A stretch of DNA of 63,782 nt from Bacteroidales bacterium. GTDB taxonomy: Bacteria > Bacteroidota > Bacteroidia > Bacteroidales > UBA932. The stretch lies in contig JAILNI010000024.1 in the NCBI GenBank assembly GCA_024691765.1, positions 1-63,782 of the forward strand. Reading direction: 5' to 3'. Position 1 is the first letter of the stretch. Every line of letters begins with the position of its first letter. Both the position numbers and the translations under genes were made by a program. A model generated the notes under the pieces. The model was given only the letters and a program-made list of their open reading frames with translations, had not been told where the DNA came from and made no database searches. Positions 47,153-58,012 of the stretch are shown here, in pieces.

Positions 47153-48279
47153 TTCGAGACCAGTTTATAGATTTCGTCGGCTATGGTCTGTGCGGCGTCG
47201 AGCCTCGCAAGAGGGGCGACGTTTTCCGATATGGCAGCTATCCTTTCCGGGTCGTGCACGAGTCCCAGCGCTGTCGGGAGAAGCTTTTCGGAGGCTTCCG
47301 CGTCGCGCACCAGAAGGGCAGCGTCGTGCCTTACCAGTGCCATGGCGTTGTGGGTCTGATGGTCCTCGGCAACGTTGGGGGAGGGTACGAACACCGCCGC
47401 CTTGCGGGCAGCGCATATCTCGCTTACGGAAGAAGCCCCGCTGCGGGAGATGACGACGTCAGCCAGAGCGTAGGCAAGGTCCATCCGGGCGATGAAGTCG
47501 GAATAGCGCACTCCGGGAACTTCACGGGAGCCCATGAATTCGTCGACTCCTTTTTTATAGTAGCGTCCGCACTGCCACAGCACCTCCACGTCTTCGCCTC
47601 CCGGGCATCCTTCGGAAATCCATTTCTTCATGGCGTTGTTGAGGGTGCCGCTACCCAGGCTCCCGCCCACCACGAAGATGTGGCGTTTTGCAGGGTCGAG
47701 CCCGTAGAACTGCAGCGCCTCGGCGCGGTCGGCTTCGGTGTAGGGGTGGATCTCCTTGCGTATGGGGTTGCCGCTGAAAACTATCTTGTCGGCCGGGAAG
47801 AAACGCTCCATGCCTTCGTACGCGACGCATATGCATCCGGCCTTGCCTCCGAGCATCTTGTTGGTGAGGCCAGCGAAGCCGTTCTGCTCCTGGATGAGGG
47901 TGGGGATGCCCATGCGGCCGGCCTGCCTGAGCAGTGGAGCGCTCGCGTATCCGCCCACGCCTACGGCTATCTGGGGCTTGAACTCCCGTATCACCTTTGC
48001 GGCCTTGCGCTGGCTCGCTATCCACTTGAAGGGAACCTGGATGTCGTTGATGATGTTCCGCAGGTTGAGCTGCCTCTGGAGCCCCACTATGGGGAGGCCC
48101 ACTATGCGGAAGCCCGCGGCGGGAACCTTCTCCATCTCCATCTTGCCCTCGGCCCCCACGAAGAGGATCTCGGTATCCGGATTGAGTTCCTTCAGCTTGC
48201 CCGCGATGGACAGCGCCGGGAAGATATGGCCTCCGGTACCGCCTCCGCTGATGATAACCCTTAGTTTGCCGTATTCCAT
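47149..48279 (-). CDS. murG: UDP-GlcNAc: lipid I GlcNAc transferase
   Basis: This 376-residue peripheral inner-membrane GT28 enzyme makes lipid II. The glycine-rich GGGTGGHIFPAL near the N-terminus, QEQNGFAGLTNK, GGSLGSGTLN and SRSGASSVSEICA give the identification. It follows ftsW by 1 nt. Confidence 0.97.
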   Translation of the reverse strand: MEYGKLRVIISGGGTGGHIFPALSIAGKLKELNPDTEILFVGAEGKMEMEKVPAAGFRIVGLPIVGLQRQLNLRNIINDIQVPFKWIASQRKAAKVIREFKPQIAVGVGGYASAPLLRQAGRMGIPTLIQEQNGFAGLTNKMLGGKAGCICVAYEGMERFFPADKIVFSGNPIRKEIHPYTEADRAEALQFYGLDPAKRHIFVVGGSLGSGTLNNAMKKWISEGCPGGEDVEVLWQCGRYYKKGVDEFMGSREVPGVRYSDFIARMDLAYALADVVISRSGASSVSEICAARKAAVFVPSPNVAEDHQTHNAMALVRHDAALLVRDAEASEKLLPTALGLVHDPERIAAISENVAPLARLDAAQTIADEIYKLVSK

Positions 48280-48280
48280 C

Positions 48281-49654
48281 CTATAAGTCGTTTAAATCTT
48301 CGAATTCGTCCTGAAGAGCCTCGTCGCTGCCGTCCGTCTCGAAGCTGTCCAGCGCGTCCAGGTCTTCCTTTATCTCTTCCCTCTCCACCAGCGGAGCCGA
48401 CTGAAGCTGCTCCCTGCGAATCTTGCGGCTGGCATAGCGGGATACCGAAAGGATAATCCCGAAGGCCACGCAGAAGCAGAGGAAAGCCGAAGTCCCGTGA
48501 CTCACCAGCGGCAGCGTCTGCCCAGTCATCGGGCCTATGTCCACGTTCACGAACATGTGCAGGAAGGCCTGCAGGACTATGAGCATGGTGAGCCCGGCCA
48601 CGGCCAGTTTGGGGAAGAGCTCGGTGCCGCAGTTGCGCACGATCAGCGAGCCCCTCGCCAGAAGGCTTATGTAGAGCATCAGTACGAATATGCCCCCGAG
48701 TATGCCGTATTCCTCTATGATGAAGGAATACATGTAGTCTTCGGAAATGTCGGGCACTACGTAACGCTGGGTGCTCTGACCCGGTCCTTTGGGTATAAGT
48801 CCTTCGTGTATTGCTATCTTGGCGCTGTAGGGCTGCCGTATCCTGTCTATGGCTTCGTAATAATCCGCTGAGCCTACCCTGGACTCCCTTGCCTGCTTCT
48901 CGTAGTCGACGGGCGAGACTATGCGGTTGATGCCTGTCTCGAGCCTGCCGAACACCTTGCCGTGCGAGACGAAGTACAGCCCGAGCACTATTCCCACCAG
49001 CAGCACTCCCGCGGCCAGCAGCACGGCCAGGTCGCGAAGGTTGCCCCCGCCTATGAGTATGGTGATGAACATCATTCCGCCTATCACTATGGCGGCGGAG
49101 TTGCTGCCCGGGAGTATCATCAGGAAACTCACCACGAAGGGCGCGTAGATGTAGATGACCTTCTTCTGCATCTCGTTCGCCCCCCATTTGAGTTTTTCCC
49201 GCTTTAGGGCGTCCATGGCCCACGCCAGGTACATTATCATGGCCACCTTTACCACCTCGAACACATGGACCTGCACAGGCCCTACGCGCAGTATGCGGCG
49301 GGCTCCGTTGATCTCCACGGAACGTATGAAGCCCATGTCGAGGCGGAGGTCAAGGATGGCCAGGAGTATCAGTGAAATGATGAATCCGAACTTGCTGAGC
49401 CAGCGTATTACGCCCAGATTCCTTATGTTGTATATGAGTATGATTATGCCTATTCCCGCGGCTACGAGGATGAGCTGCTCCTTCACAACGTCGATTCGCG
49501 ACTGTCCTCCGGTCAGGAGGCGCGAGGTGGACGAGAACATGCAGAGCACGCTGACCAGCATGAGCAGCAGCGCTATCATCCACACCACCTTGTCTCCTTC
49601 GAATCCGTCGAAGAAGTTCCAGAGGGTACGTTTCTTTTTTGCGGTGTCGGCCAT
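48281..49654 (-). CDS. ftsW: Peptidoglycan glycosyltransferase FtsW
   Basis: This 457-residue SEDS-family polymerase has about ten membrane helices. NGARRILRVGPVQVHVFEVVK-type and GPMTGQTLPLVSHGTSA motifs (with the catalytic-region Asp in the GIxLPFISYG-like part) identify it. An acidic cytoplasmic tail of about 45 residues (rich in Glu/Asp) follows the last helix. It works with the transpeptidase encoded at 53549. Confidence 0.94.
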   Translation of the reverse strand: MADTAKKKRTLWNFFDGFEGDKVVWMIALLLMLVSVLCMFSSTSRLLTGGQSRIDVVKEQLILVAAGIGIIILIYNIRNLGVIRWLSKFGFIISLILLAILDLRLDMGFIRSVEINGARRILRVGPVQVHVFEVVKVAMIMYLAWAMDALKREKLKWGANEMQKKVIYIYAPFVVSFLMILPGSNSAAIVIGGMMFITILIGGGNLRDLAVLLAAGVLLVGIVLGLYFVSHGKVFGRLETGINRIVSPVDYEKQARESRVGSADYYEAIDRIRQPYSAKIAIHEGLIPKGPGQSTQRYVVPDISEDYMYSFIIEEYGILGGIFVLMLYISLLARGSLIVRNCGTELFPKLAVAGLTMLIVLQAFLHMFVNVDIGPMTGQTLPLVSHGTSAFLCFCVAFGIILSVSRYASRKIRREQLQSAPLVEREEIKEDLDALDSFETDGSDEALQDEFEDLNDL

Positions 49655-49663
49655 AATAATAGC

Positions 49664-51003
49664 TTAAAGTCTTCTTACTGCTTCCTTGAACTGTTCGCCG
49701 CGGTCTTCGTAGTTCTTGAAGAGGTCGAAGCTGGCGCAGCAGGGGCTGAGCAGCACCACGTCGCCGTCTTCCGCGAGGCGCGCGCTCTCCTTCACGGCCT
49801 GCTCGGCGGAAAGGGCGTCAACCATGCGCTCTGCTCCCACGATGGGTTCGAAAGCCTTGTGTATCTTGCTGTTGTCGACTCCGAGGCAGATGATGGCCTT
49901 CACCTTCTCGCGCACGAGTTCGCTCAGCTGGGAGTAGTCGTTTCCCTTGTCGGTGCCGCCAACTATCCACACTACCGGCCTGGTCTGCGCATCGAGCGCG
50001 TACCATGCGGAATCCACGTTGGTCGCCTTGGAATCGTTGATGTAGAGGACGCCTCCCACGCTCAGCACCGGTTCGAGCCTGTGCTCAATGGCCTTGAAGC
50101 TGCGCAGGCTCTCGCGTATGACGCTGTTGTCTATGCCCGCCGCCTTGGCCGCGAGGGCAGCCGCCATGGAGTTGTAGACATTGTGCCTCCCCCCGAGAGC
50201 GAGTTCCTTGAGGTAGATGGAGCTCTCGTCGTCTTCGTAGCGTACCACTATCTGCTCATCACGAAGGAAGGCTCCCTGGCTGAGCTCCTGCTTCTGGCTG
50301 AAGGGGAGCGACTTGGCCTTGAGCACTATCTTGTCGAGGTGGGAGATGGTGATGGCGTCGTCGCTGTCGAAGATGAAGCAGTCTTCCGGACGGAGGTTCT
50401 GCGTGATGCGGAACTTGCTGCGCACATAGTTCTCGAGCTTGTAGTCGTAGCGGTCTAGATGGTCCGGGGTGATGTTGGTGATGATGGCTATGTCCGGACG
50501 GAAAGAGTAGCAGCCGTCGAGTTGGAAGCTGCTGATTTCCAGCACGTAATAGTCGTGCTTCTCGGTTGCGACCTGCAGCGCGTAGCTCTTGCCTATGTTG
50601 CCGCCGAGGCCCACGTTGAGGCCTGCGTTCTGCAGCAGGTAGTAGATGAGCGATGTGGTGGTGGTCTTGCCGTTGGAGCCGGTGATGCATATCTTCTTCG
50701 CGTTGTCGTAACGCGAGGCGAACTCTATCTCCGAGACTACCGGGGTGCCGGCGGCCGTGAGCTTGCGCACCAGGGGAGCGCTGTCCGGAATTCCGGGGCT
50801 CTTCACCACCTCGTCGGCGGAAAGGACCCTGCTTTCGCTGTGTCCGCCTTCTTCGAAGGGAACGTCCCATTTGCGGAGCATGTCCGCGTACTCTTCCTTA
50901 ATCTTCCCGTTGTCCGACAGGAAGACGTCGAATCCCTTAACCTTTGCGAGGACGGCTGCGCCAACTCCGCTTTCCGCTCCTCCGAGAACTACCAATCTGC
51001 TCA

Positions 51004-51004
<1 letters not shown>
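49664..51004 (-). CDS. murD: UDP-N-acetylmuramoylalanine--D-glutamate ligase
   Basis: An open frame continues upstream inside mraY, but the ATG at 51002-51004, overlapping the mraY stop, begins the conserved LVVLGGAESGVG and gives 446 residues. The ATP loop is GSNGKTTTT (109-117), followed by ITPDHLDRYDY and NDSKATN. It adds D-glutamate to the stem peptide in the cytoplasm. Confidence 0.96.
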
Positions 51005-52163
<1,159 letters not shown>

Positions 52164-52164
<1 letters not shown>

Positions 52165-53552
52165 TACAGTACCGTTTTCACTATTTCACGTTCGTCGAAA
52201 TGGTTCTTCACCGTTCCGATTATCTGGTATGTCTCGTGGCCCTTTCCGGCGAGCAGTATGGTAGCTCCGTCGGGGGCGAACTGTATGGCGGCCTTGATGG
52301 CTTCTTCGCGCTTCGTTATGCGCACCACCTTGCGGCTGCCCTTGCTGAAGCCTGTCATTATCTCGTCGATTATCGCTTCCGGATCCTCGGTGCGGGGGTT
52401 GTCGGAAGTTACGATCACCTTGTCGGCCAGCTTTTCGGCTATTGCGGCCATTTCCGGACGCTTGCTGCGGTCGCGGTCGCCTCCGCAGCCGAAGAGGCAG
52501 ATGAGCTCGCGCTTAGGGGCGACGGCCCTGAGGGTTTCGAGTACGTTCTGAAGGGCGTCGGGGGTGTGTGCGTAGTCTATGACGACGGCGAGGTCCCTGC
52601 GTCCACGAATGACCTCAAGCCTGCCGGGGGCGGCTTCGAGTTTGCTCAGCGCAAGCAGCACCTCGTCCTTCGGGGTTCCGAGCTCCACGGCCGCGCTGTA
52701 GATGGCCAGAAGGTTGCTGGCGTTGTGGCGGCCGACCAGGCGTACCCAGGTCTCCACTCCGTCGATGCGCATCAGCATGCCTTCGAAACTTTCCTCCATC
52801 ACCTTGCAGCAATGGTCTGCGGCGCTGCGCATGGAATAGCTGACCACCTTCGCGACGCAGTTCTGAACCATCACGGATGCGTTCTTGTCGTCCGCGTTCA
52901 CGAGGGCAGTCGCGTCCTTGCCGAGATTGTCGAAGAAGAGTTTCTTGCAGCGGAGGTACTCAGCGAAAGTCTTGTGGTAGTCGAGATGGTCGTGGGTGAG
53001 GTTCGAGAAGATGGCGAGTCTGAACTCCAGGCCGGCGACCCTCTCCTGCTCCAGGCCTATGCTGCTCACTTCCATGAAGCAGTACTGGCAGCCGGTCTCC
53101 ACCATTTCCGCCATGAGCGAATTGATGGTGATGGGGTCGGCCGTGGTGTTGGCCGTCTCGCTGCGGCGGGGCCCCACGTAGTTGGCTATGGTACTCAGCA
53201 GGCCGCATTCGTAACCCAGGCCCCTGAAAAGGTTGTAGAGCAGGGTGACCGTGGTGGTCTTGCCGTTGGTGCCGGTGATGCCCACGAGCTGGAGTTTTCC
53301 GCTGGGATGGCCGTAGAAGTTGTCGGCGCACAGGGCCAGGTCGCGGCGCGAAGCGTCCACTACCGCGGCCGCGCCCGCTTCGACCGCTGCCGGTATGAAG
53401 TCGTGCCCGTCGGCCCCGAAGCCTTTCACGGCAATGAACAGGCTGCCGGGAACACATTTGCGCGAATCGCTGCAGATGCTGCCGATTTCAGTGGCGGGGC
53501 TCCCGTGAAGGATGGCCGCATTCGTGCCCTTTATGATTTCCGATAGTTTCAT
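52164..53552 (-). CDS. murE: UDP-MurNAc-tripeptide synthetase (meso-diaminopimelate type)
   Basis: The start at 53552 overlaps the ftsI stop by 4 nt and gives 462 residues; an upstream extension lies inside ftsI. The ATP loop is GTNGKTTT (94-101). The specificity motif reads SDNPRTEDP; DNPR is characteristic of enzymes that add meso-diaminopimelate rather than lysine, as expected for a Gram-negative wall. Confidence 0.97.
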
Positions 53553-55411
53553 TTTGCTTTGCTGAGCGTGTTTCTCCAGTAAGGCTGGGTGTTTACGAGG
53601 TGGTCCACCACCGTGCGGACAGTCCTGGCCGGGATGCCTCCTCCCTGGTAATGCGTTTTCGTCGGCCTCGAATACACTGCGCACACTATGCTGTACTGCG
53701 GATCCTCGGCGGGGAAAAAGCCCACGAAGGTGGCCTGGTATTTCTTGTGGCCGTCACGGTCGGAATACTGTCCGTTAGGGAAGGTGGCGAAGGAAGTGCC
53801 GGTCTTTCCGGCAACCGTGCACTTCGCATGTTTGAGCGCCCGGGCGGTTCCCTCTTCGGTGACGGCTATCAGCGCCCTGGTCACAGTGTCGGCAGCAGCC
53901 TTGGAGCATATGCTGCCGTTGAGGATTGCGCCTCCGCGGCGGTCTCTCACTACTCCTCCGGTCTCTATGTCTTCCACCAGATAGGGCTTCATCATGCGGC
54001 CCTTGTTCGCTATCGCGTTGTAGAAGGTAAGTATGTGCAGGGGAGTTTCCTCGGTTGAGTAGCCGAATCCCACGCTGCCAAGGGTGGTGGCGTTCAGTTC
54101 GCGTTTTTCCGGCACCCTGGGAATCGTGGGAGTCACGAGCCCCTCGAGGTCGAATTCGAAACTGTCGCCGAGACCGTAGGAGTATATCTTTTCAATGAAA
54201 TGACGGGTGCGGTTGCGGTAGTTGTTCACCGCGATGCTCGACAGAACGTAGTTGCTGGAGATCTTGAACCCGTCGTAAATGCTTATCTGTTTCGTTTTGT
54301 TGTCGCGCTCCCAGTCGGCTATGTGGATGTCCTGCTTGAGCGCTGTTCCGGCTACCCAGCCGTGATTGGTGGGCATCACCTCGTCGAGGCTCTTTATGTA
54401 GCCGTCGTCGACAGCGGTGAGAAGGGTGACGGTCTTGAACACCGATCCGGGTTCGCACTTGCGGCCGATAGCGTGGTTCACTATCTCTTCCATGCGGTAG
54501 CCGCGGTCGGGATCCCTCTGCAGGTTCACCATTGCGCGTATGGCTCCGGTCTTGACCTCCATGAGAACGAGGCAGCCTCCGTCTATGTCTTCCACCGAGT
54601 CTATCTGGAAACGCAGGGCCCTGTCGGCGAGCTGCTGCAGGTCGATGTCTATGGTCGTGCGGAGGTCTTCGCCGTCGACTGCCTTTACGTAGGTGCTGTC
54701 GAAATCGCGCACGCTGCCGTAGTCGGTCACGCGGAGGCACTCGCGGCCGTCGCTTCCGTGCAGCACCGCGTCGAACTTGCCCTCAAGGCCTATGTGGGTC
54801 TTGGCGGCCCCGGTGGAATTGTCCTTCACGTAGCCTATGGTCCTCCGTGCGAGCCTTCCGTAGGGGTACTTGCGCACGAAACGCTGCCTGATGCGCAGGC
54901 CGCCCTTGTTCTGCCCTTCTTTCCACAGGGGGAGTTCCTTTGCCCTGAGCATGGTGTTGCGGTCGACGCCCGCGGCTATGCGCACGTATTTCCTGCCGCC
55001 CTCGCGGCCGGATTTGATAATGTCGTAGTACTGTGCGGCGCTCCTTTCGGGCAGTATGGCCGCAAGGCCTTCTGAGAGGAGCGACGCTTCCTTGAGCCAT
55101 GCCGCCTCCTTTGCCGCCGCTGCGGAACGGTCCCTGAGCTTTGCGAACTCGTCGCGGCGGACGGTGCAGTCCATGTGCAGGTCGTAGACCGGATAGGACA
55201 TGGCGAGCAGCCTGCCCTTGCAGTCGATGATGTTGCCTCGGACCGGCTCGAGTATGCGCTCCTGGTTGCGGGGAGTAAGGGCCTGCTCGATTTTCGGATC
55301 CGGCTTCCACACCAGCTGTATGTACACTATCTTGCCTATGATGAGCAGCGAAGCCACCAGCAGGACACTGTACAGGACGGTGAGAATCAAGCCTATCGGA
55401 TCCCTTTTCAT
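53549..55411 (-). CDS. ftsI: Division-specific transpeptidase FtsI (PBP3-like)
   Basis: This 620-residue class B penicillin-binding protein has one membrane helix (about 8-30), a dimerisation domain beginning near EPVRGNIIDCKGRLLA, and the transpeptidase domain. Active-site motifs are SxxK with Ser323 (GSVFK), SSN (KISSNYVLS) and KTG at 536 (AGKTGTSFA). The protein ends soon after the catalytic domain, so the C-terminal PASTA domain seen in many Bacteroidota homologues is missing. Confidence 0.95.
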   Translation of the reverse strand: MKRDPIGLILTVLYSVLLVASLLIIGKIVYIQLVWKPDPKIEQALTPRNQERILEPVRGNIIDCKGRLLAMSYPVYDLHMDCTVRRDEFAKLRDRSAAAAKEAAWLKEASLLSEGLAAILPERSAAQYYDIIKSGREGGRKYVRIAAGVDRNTMLRAKELPLWKEGQNKGGLRIRQRFVRKYPYGRLARRTIGYVKDNSTGAAKTHIGLEGKFDAVLHGSDGRECLRVTDYGSVRDFDSTYVKAVDGEDLRTTIDIDLQQLADRALRFQIDSVEDIDGGCLVLMEVKTGAIRAMVNLQRDPDRGYRMEEIVNHAIGRKCEPGSVFKTVTLLTAVDDGYIKSLDEVMPTNHGWVAGTALKQDIHIADWERDNKTKQISIYDGFKISSNYVLSSIAVNNYRNRTRHFIEKIYSYGLGDSFEFDLEGLVTPTIPRVPEKRELNATTLGSVGFGYSTEETPLHILTFYNAIANKGRMMKPYLVEDIETGGVVRDRRGGAILNGSICSKAAADTVTRALIAVTEEGTARALKHAKCTVAGKTGTSFATFPNGQYSDRDGHKKYQATFVGFFPAEDPQYSIVCAVYSRPTKTHYQGGGIPARTVRTVVDHLVNTQPYWRNTLSKAK

Positions 55412-55773
55412 TTCTTCAGTACCGTTGCGCTCCGGGTGGGCTCTCCAACCTTGGAGCCCATTTCCTTGAGCCTGAGTTCAACTGAGGCGCGGCTGCTGCG
55501 GCCAGCCGCTTCGAAGGTCCTGTCCGACCATATGGTCTGGAGTTCCTTGAGCGTGCGCTTGTTCTCCTCCACCCTGTTCAGGGAACCCTCGACGCCGAGG
55601 CTTATAAGGATGAGCATCGCCATGAGGAAGAAAGCGTAGACTATGTGTATGAAATATTTGTCCACGCGCAGGCGCATGAGGAACTGCCCCCTGATGATTG
55701 CCAGGAAGCTGTTCTTTAGGAAAACTCCGATATCGGAGACCTTCCATTTGCGTACTGTGCCCTCTTCGTTCAT
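55408..55773 (-). CDS. ftsL: FtsL-like cell division protein
   Basis: This 121-residue bitopic protein has an N-terminal cytoplasmic part, one membrane helix (about 42-62) and a short periplasmic coiled coil (NRVEENKRTLKELQTIWSD). Sequence alone is weak, but size, topology and place between rsmH and ftsI fit the Bacteroidota FtsL family. It overlaps both neighbours by 4 nt. Confidence 0.85.
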   Translation of the reverse strand: MNEEGTVRKWKVSDIGVFLKNSFLAIIRGQFLMRLRVDKYFIHIVYAFFLMAMLILISLGVEGSLNRVEENKRTLKELQTIWSDRTFEAAGRSSRASVELRLKEMGSKVGEPTRSATVLKK

Positions 55774-56621
55774 ATCTTTTCTGCGACCCTGAGTTTTGCG
55801 CTGCGGGCGCGGGTGTTGTCGGATATTTCCCCTTCCTGCGGGAGGACAGGCTTGCGGGTCACTAGCCTCATGTTCTGTTTCATGAAGGTCTTTGCAGCAC
55901 GGTCTTCCAGGGAATGGTATGTTATGACGGCAAGCCTGCCGCCGGGTTTCAGTGAAGCGAGGGCGCCCGCGAGGAATTTGTCCAGCGCGCGCATTTCCCC
56001 GTTGACCTCTATGCGAAGGGCCTGGTAAATCTTCGCGAGCACCTTGTGCCCGGCGAAAGACGGCAGGGCCGGGGCGACGGCATTGTCCAGATCATCTGTG
56101 GCGAGAATTGGGGCCTTGGCGCGCGCCGAGACTATGAGCCTGGCAACAGCCGCGGCCTGGGGCAACTCGCCATAGATTCTGAGAATCATTTCCAACTCGT
56201 CTTGCGTATATGAATTGACAATGTCCGCCGCCGTAAGTTGGCCCTGCACGTTCATTCGCATGTCCAAAGGAGCACTGAAGCGGAAGGAGAACCCCCTTTC
56301 CGCGGTATCGAACTGGTGCGACGACACCCCGAGGTCAGCCAGGATGCCGTCGAGCCCTTCCGGAGCGAGCAGAAGGGTATAGTTGTGTATGAAACGGAAA
56401 TTGTTGTGTACGAAGGTGAAGCGTGAATCCTGCGGGGCGTTGGCGGCCGCATCGGCGTCGCGGTCGAAGCCGATGAGCCGGCCCTCCGGGGCCAGCGAGC
56501 GCAGAATCTCTGCGCTGTGGCCGCCTCCGCCGAATGTTGCGTCGGCGTAGGTTCCGCAGGGGTTTGTTACAAGCAGGTCGATGCTCTCCTTGAGCAGGAC
56601 GGGAACGTGGTACTCGGACAT
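55770..56621 (-). CDS. rsmH: 16S rRNA (cytosine1402-N4)-methyltransferase
   Basis: This 283-residue SAM-dependent methyltransferase is also called MraW. The N-terminal HVPVLLKESIDLL, SAM loop ATFGGGGHS, DLGVSSHQFDTAERGFSFR, and C-terminal TYHSLEDRAAKTF are all family blocks. It is second in the cluster, 11 nt after mraZ. Confidence 0.96.
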   Translation of the reverse strand: MSEYHVPVLLKESIDLLVTNPCGTYADATFGGGGHSAEILRSLAPEGRLIGFDRDADAAANAPQDSRFTFVHNNFRFIHNYTLLLAPEGLDGILADLGVSSHQFDTAERGFSFRFSAPLDMRMNVQGQLTAADIVNSYTQDELEMILRIYGELPQAAAVARLIVSARAKAPILATDDLDNAVAPALPSFAGHKVLAKIYQALRIEVNGEMRALDKFLAGALASLKPGGRLAVITYHSLEDRAAKTFMKQNMRLVTRKPVLPQEGEISDNTRARSAKLRVAEKI

Positions 56622-56632
56622 TCGCGGAACTC

Positions 56633-57085
56633 CTATCTGCTCTCAGACAGGCTTTCCGCAATGGCTATGAATTCATCCTGGGTAATCTGGTTCCGTTCGT
56701 AACCTTCCTTCGACCAGATTTCGATTTTGAACACGCCGCCGGAGAAAACCACATCTTTGGTTGCACCGATGTAATCCAGGAGCTCGCGCGGGATGCTTAT
56801 GCGGCCGAGCTTGTCGTCGGGACGCACGATGTAGTTCTCGCTTGTGTAATGGCTCCAGAACCTTGCGTGTTTTGGATTAAGGAAATCAAGCCGGGCTTTC
56901 ATCCCGTCCGTCTGGGCTGTCCACTCTTCATAGGTGAGCATCTCCAGGCACGGACGGAAGATGTCCTTCCTGACCACGAACCTCATGTCGCCATCGGGAG
57001 ACATGACTCCCTTGAGAGGTGCGGGAAACACCAGTCTGCCCTTTTCGTCGAGCCGGGAGGAATATTTACCGATGAACGAGGTCAT
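56633..57085 (-). CDS. mraZ: Transcriptional regulator MraZ
   Basis: This 150-residue protein has two tandem AbrB-like MraZ folds (MTSFIGKYSSRLDEKGRLVFPAP and the second DDKLGRISIPRELLDYIG). In other bacteria MraZ binds direct repeats upstream of its own gene and regulates the division cluster. Candidate repeats exist here at 57123-57173. It is the first gene of the operon. Confidence 0.95.
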   Translation of the reverse strand: MTSFIGKYSSRLDEKGRLVFPAPLKGVMSPDGDMRFVVRKDIFRPCLEMLTYEEWTAQTDGMKARLDFLNPKHARFWSHYTSENYIVRPDDKLGRISIPRELLDYIGATKDVVFSGGVFKIEIWSKEGYERNQITQDEFIAIAESLSESR

Positions 57086-57106
57086 AATTCATATACGCAA
57101 GTGGTG

Positions 57107-57114
57107 CAAAGATA
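57107..57114 (-). promoter_or_regulatory. -7 box for the mraZ/division operon
   Basis: The - strand reads TATCTTTG (CAAAGATA at 57107-57114 on the + strand), an exact consensus box about 21 nt before the mraZ start. The -33 position falls within the GTGGA repeat cluster and has no clean TTTG. Confidence 0.7.
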
Positions 57115-57122
57115 GGCAAAAA

Positions 57123-57173
57123 TTTTCCACTTTCTTCCACCTTATTACAAATTTTTCCACAAAGTTATCCACA
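57123..57173. promoter_or_regulatory. Four GTGGA-type repeats (candidate MraZ or DnaA sites) upstream of mraZ
   Basis: On the + strand TTTTCCAC (57123), TCTTCCAC (57133), TTTTCCACA (57153) and TTATCCACA (57165) are spaced 10, 20 and 12 bp apart, on roughly one face of the helix. Read on the mraZ coding strand they are GTGGA(A/T)AA direct repeats just upstream of its -7 box, which fits an autoregulatory MraZ operator. The last two also match the DnaA-box consensus TTWTNCACA exactly. Confidence 0.6.
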
Positions 57174-57246
57174 ATCAAAATTTATTAAGCGGATTTTTCT
57201 GTTTTTGAGGGTAGTGGGAGCCGTTTTTTCGCAATTTGCGCATGCT

Positions 57247-57933
57247 ATGAAAATACTGGAACTGTGCGAGGGTGAGCGACCCCGCGAGAAAATGAAGTCG
57301 CTCGGAGCGAACGCGCTCAGCAACGGGGAACTCCTGGCTATACTGCTACGCAACGGCCGCAGGGGAGAAAGTGTCCTGGATCTGGCCCAGAGGCTGCTTT
57401 CCGGAGCGGAAGGGAGTCTGGGCAGGCTATTCTCCATGCGCCTTTCCGACCTTAAAGCAATACCAGGAATAGGGCCGGAAAAGGCCTGTTCGGTGCTTGC
57501 GGCTTGCGAACTGGGGAGGCGTTTCATGCTGGAAGGGGCCGGTGTGGAAAAGCGGCCGGTAACGTCTGCCCGCATGATCTATGAACTCATGCTGCCCCGC
57601 CTCAAGGGCGTCATGCACGAAGAGTTCTGGGCCATGTATTTCAACGTATCGTGGTATTATCTGGGATGCGAGCGCATCACCACCGGTTCCGGGAACGCCA
57701 CAACCTTCGATGTTCGGAGCGTCGTGAAGGGTGCCCTGGACTGCAGCGCCTATGCGGTCGCGATAGTGCACAACCACCCGTCCTGCAATCCCCGGCCCAG
57801 CCAGGCCGACATACAGCATACCCAGCGTCTCCGCGACGCCTGCTCCCGTTTCGAACTTGCCGTGCTCGACCACGTAATAGTCGCCGACGACTGTTTCTAC
57901 TCCTTCCACGAAGAGCGCCGCTACGAAAGGTAG
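57247..57933 (+). CDS. radC: RadC-family JAB/MPN-domain protein
   Basis: The start at 57247 gives 228 residues beginning with the family opening (MKILELCEGERPREKM). An upstream in-frame start would run into the AT-rich intergenic region. A helix-hairpin-helix segment (about 64-92; LKAIPGIGPEKA) and the JAMM zinc motif HNHP (175-178) with Asp188 are present. The usual HNHPSGNPxPS reads HNHPSCNPRPS here (Cys180). RadC is no longer thought to act directly in repair, and its role is unsettled. It is divergent from the mraZ operon. Confidence 0.93.
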   Translation: MKILELCEGERPREKMKSLGANALSNGELLAILLRNGRRGESVLDLAQRLLSGAEGSLGRLFSMRLSDLKAIPGIGPEKACSVLAACELGRRFMLEGAGVEKRPVTSARMIYELMLPRLKGVMHEEFWAMYFNVSWYYLGCERITTGSGNATTFDVRSVVKGALDCSAYAVAIVHNHPSCNPRPSQADIQHTQRLRDACSRFELAVLDHVIVADDCFYSFHEERRYER

Positions 57934-57980
57934 CCCTTCCAGTCCGTCACCAATCTTGCCTCCTCGCAGCATGTCTCTCG
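57934..57980. other. Start of the 566-bp gene-free gap between radC and the transposase
   Basis: From 57934 to 58499 there is no convincing gene. The gap is GC-rich and consists mostly of the separately listed repeats. Open frames cross it on both strands only because few stop codons occur in this composition, and their translations are themselves repetitive. Confidence 0.7.
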
Positions 57981-58010
57981 CGTTCCCATTCCCGGCGTTC
58001 CCATTCCCGG
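57981..58010. repeat. 15-bp tandem duplication
   Basis: CGTTCCCATTCCCGG occurs twice in tandem (57981-57995 and 57996-58010), directly before the 49-bp repeats and sharing their CCCGG end. Confidence 0.85.
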
Positions 58011-58012
58011 TA

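Noticed and set aside
57147..57246. Replication origin at the DnaA-box-like cluster
   Set aside because: Only four boxes in about 50 bp, no nearby dnaA or dnaN and no obvious unwinding element beyond general A/T richness. An mraZ operator is the simpler reading, although an origin cannot be excluded without genome skew.
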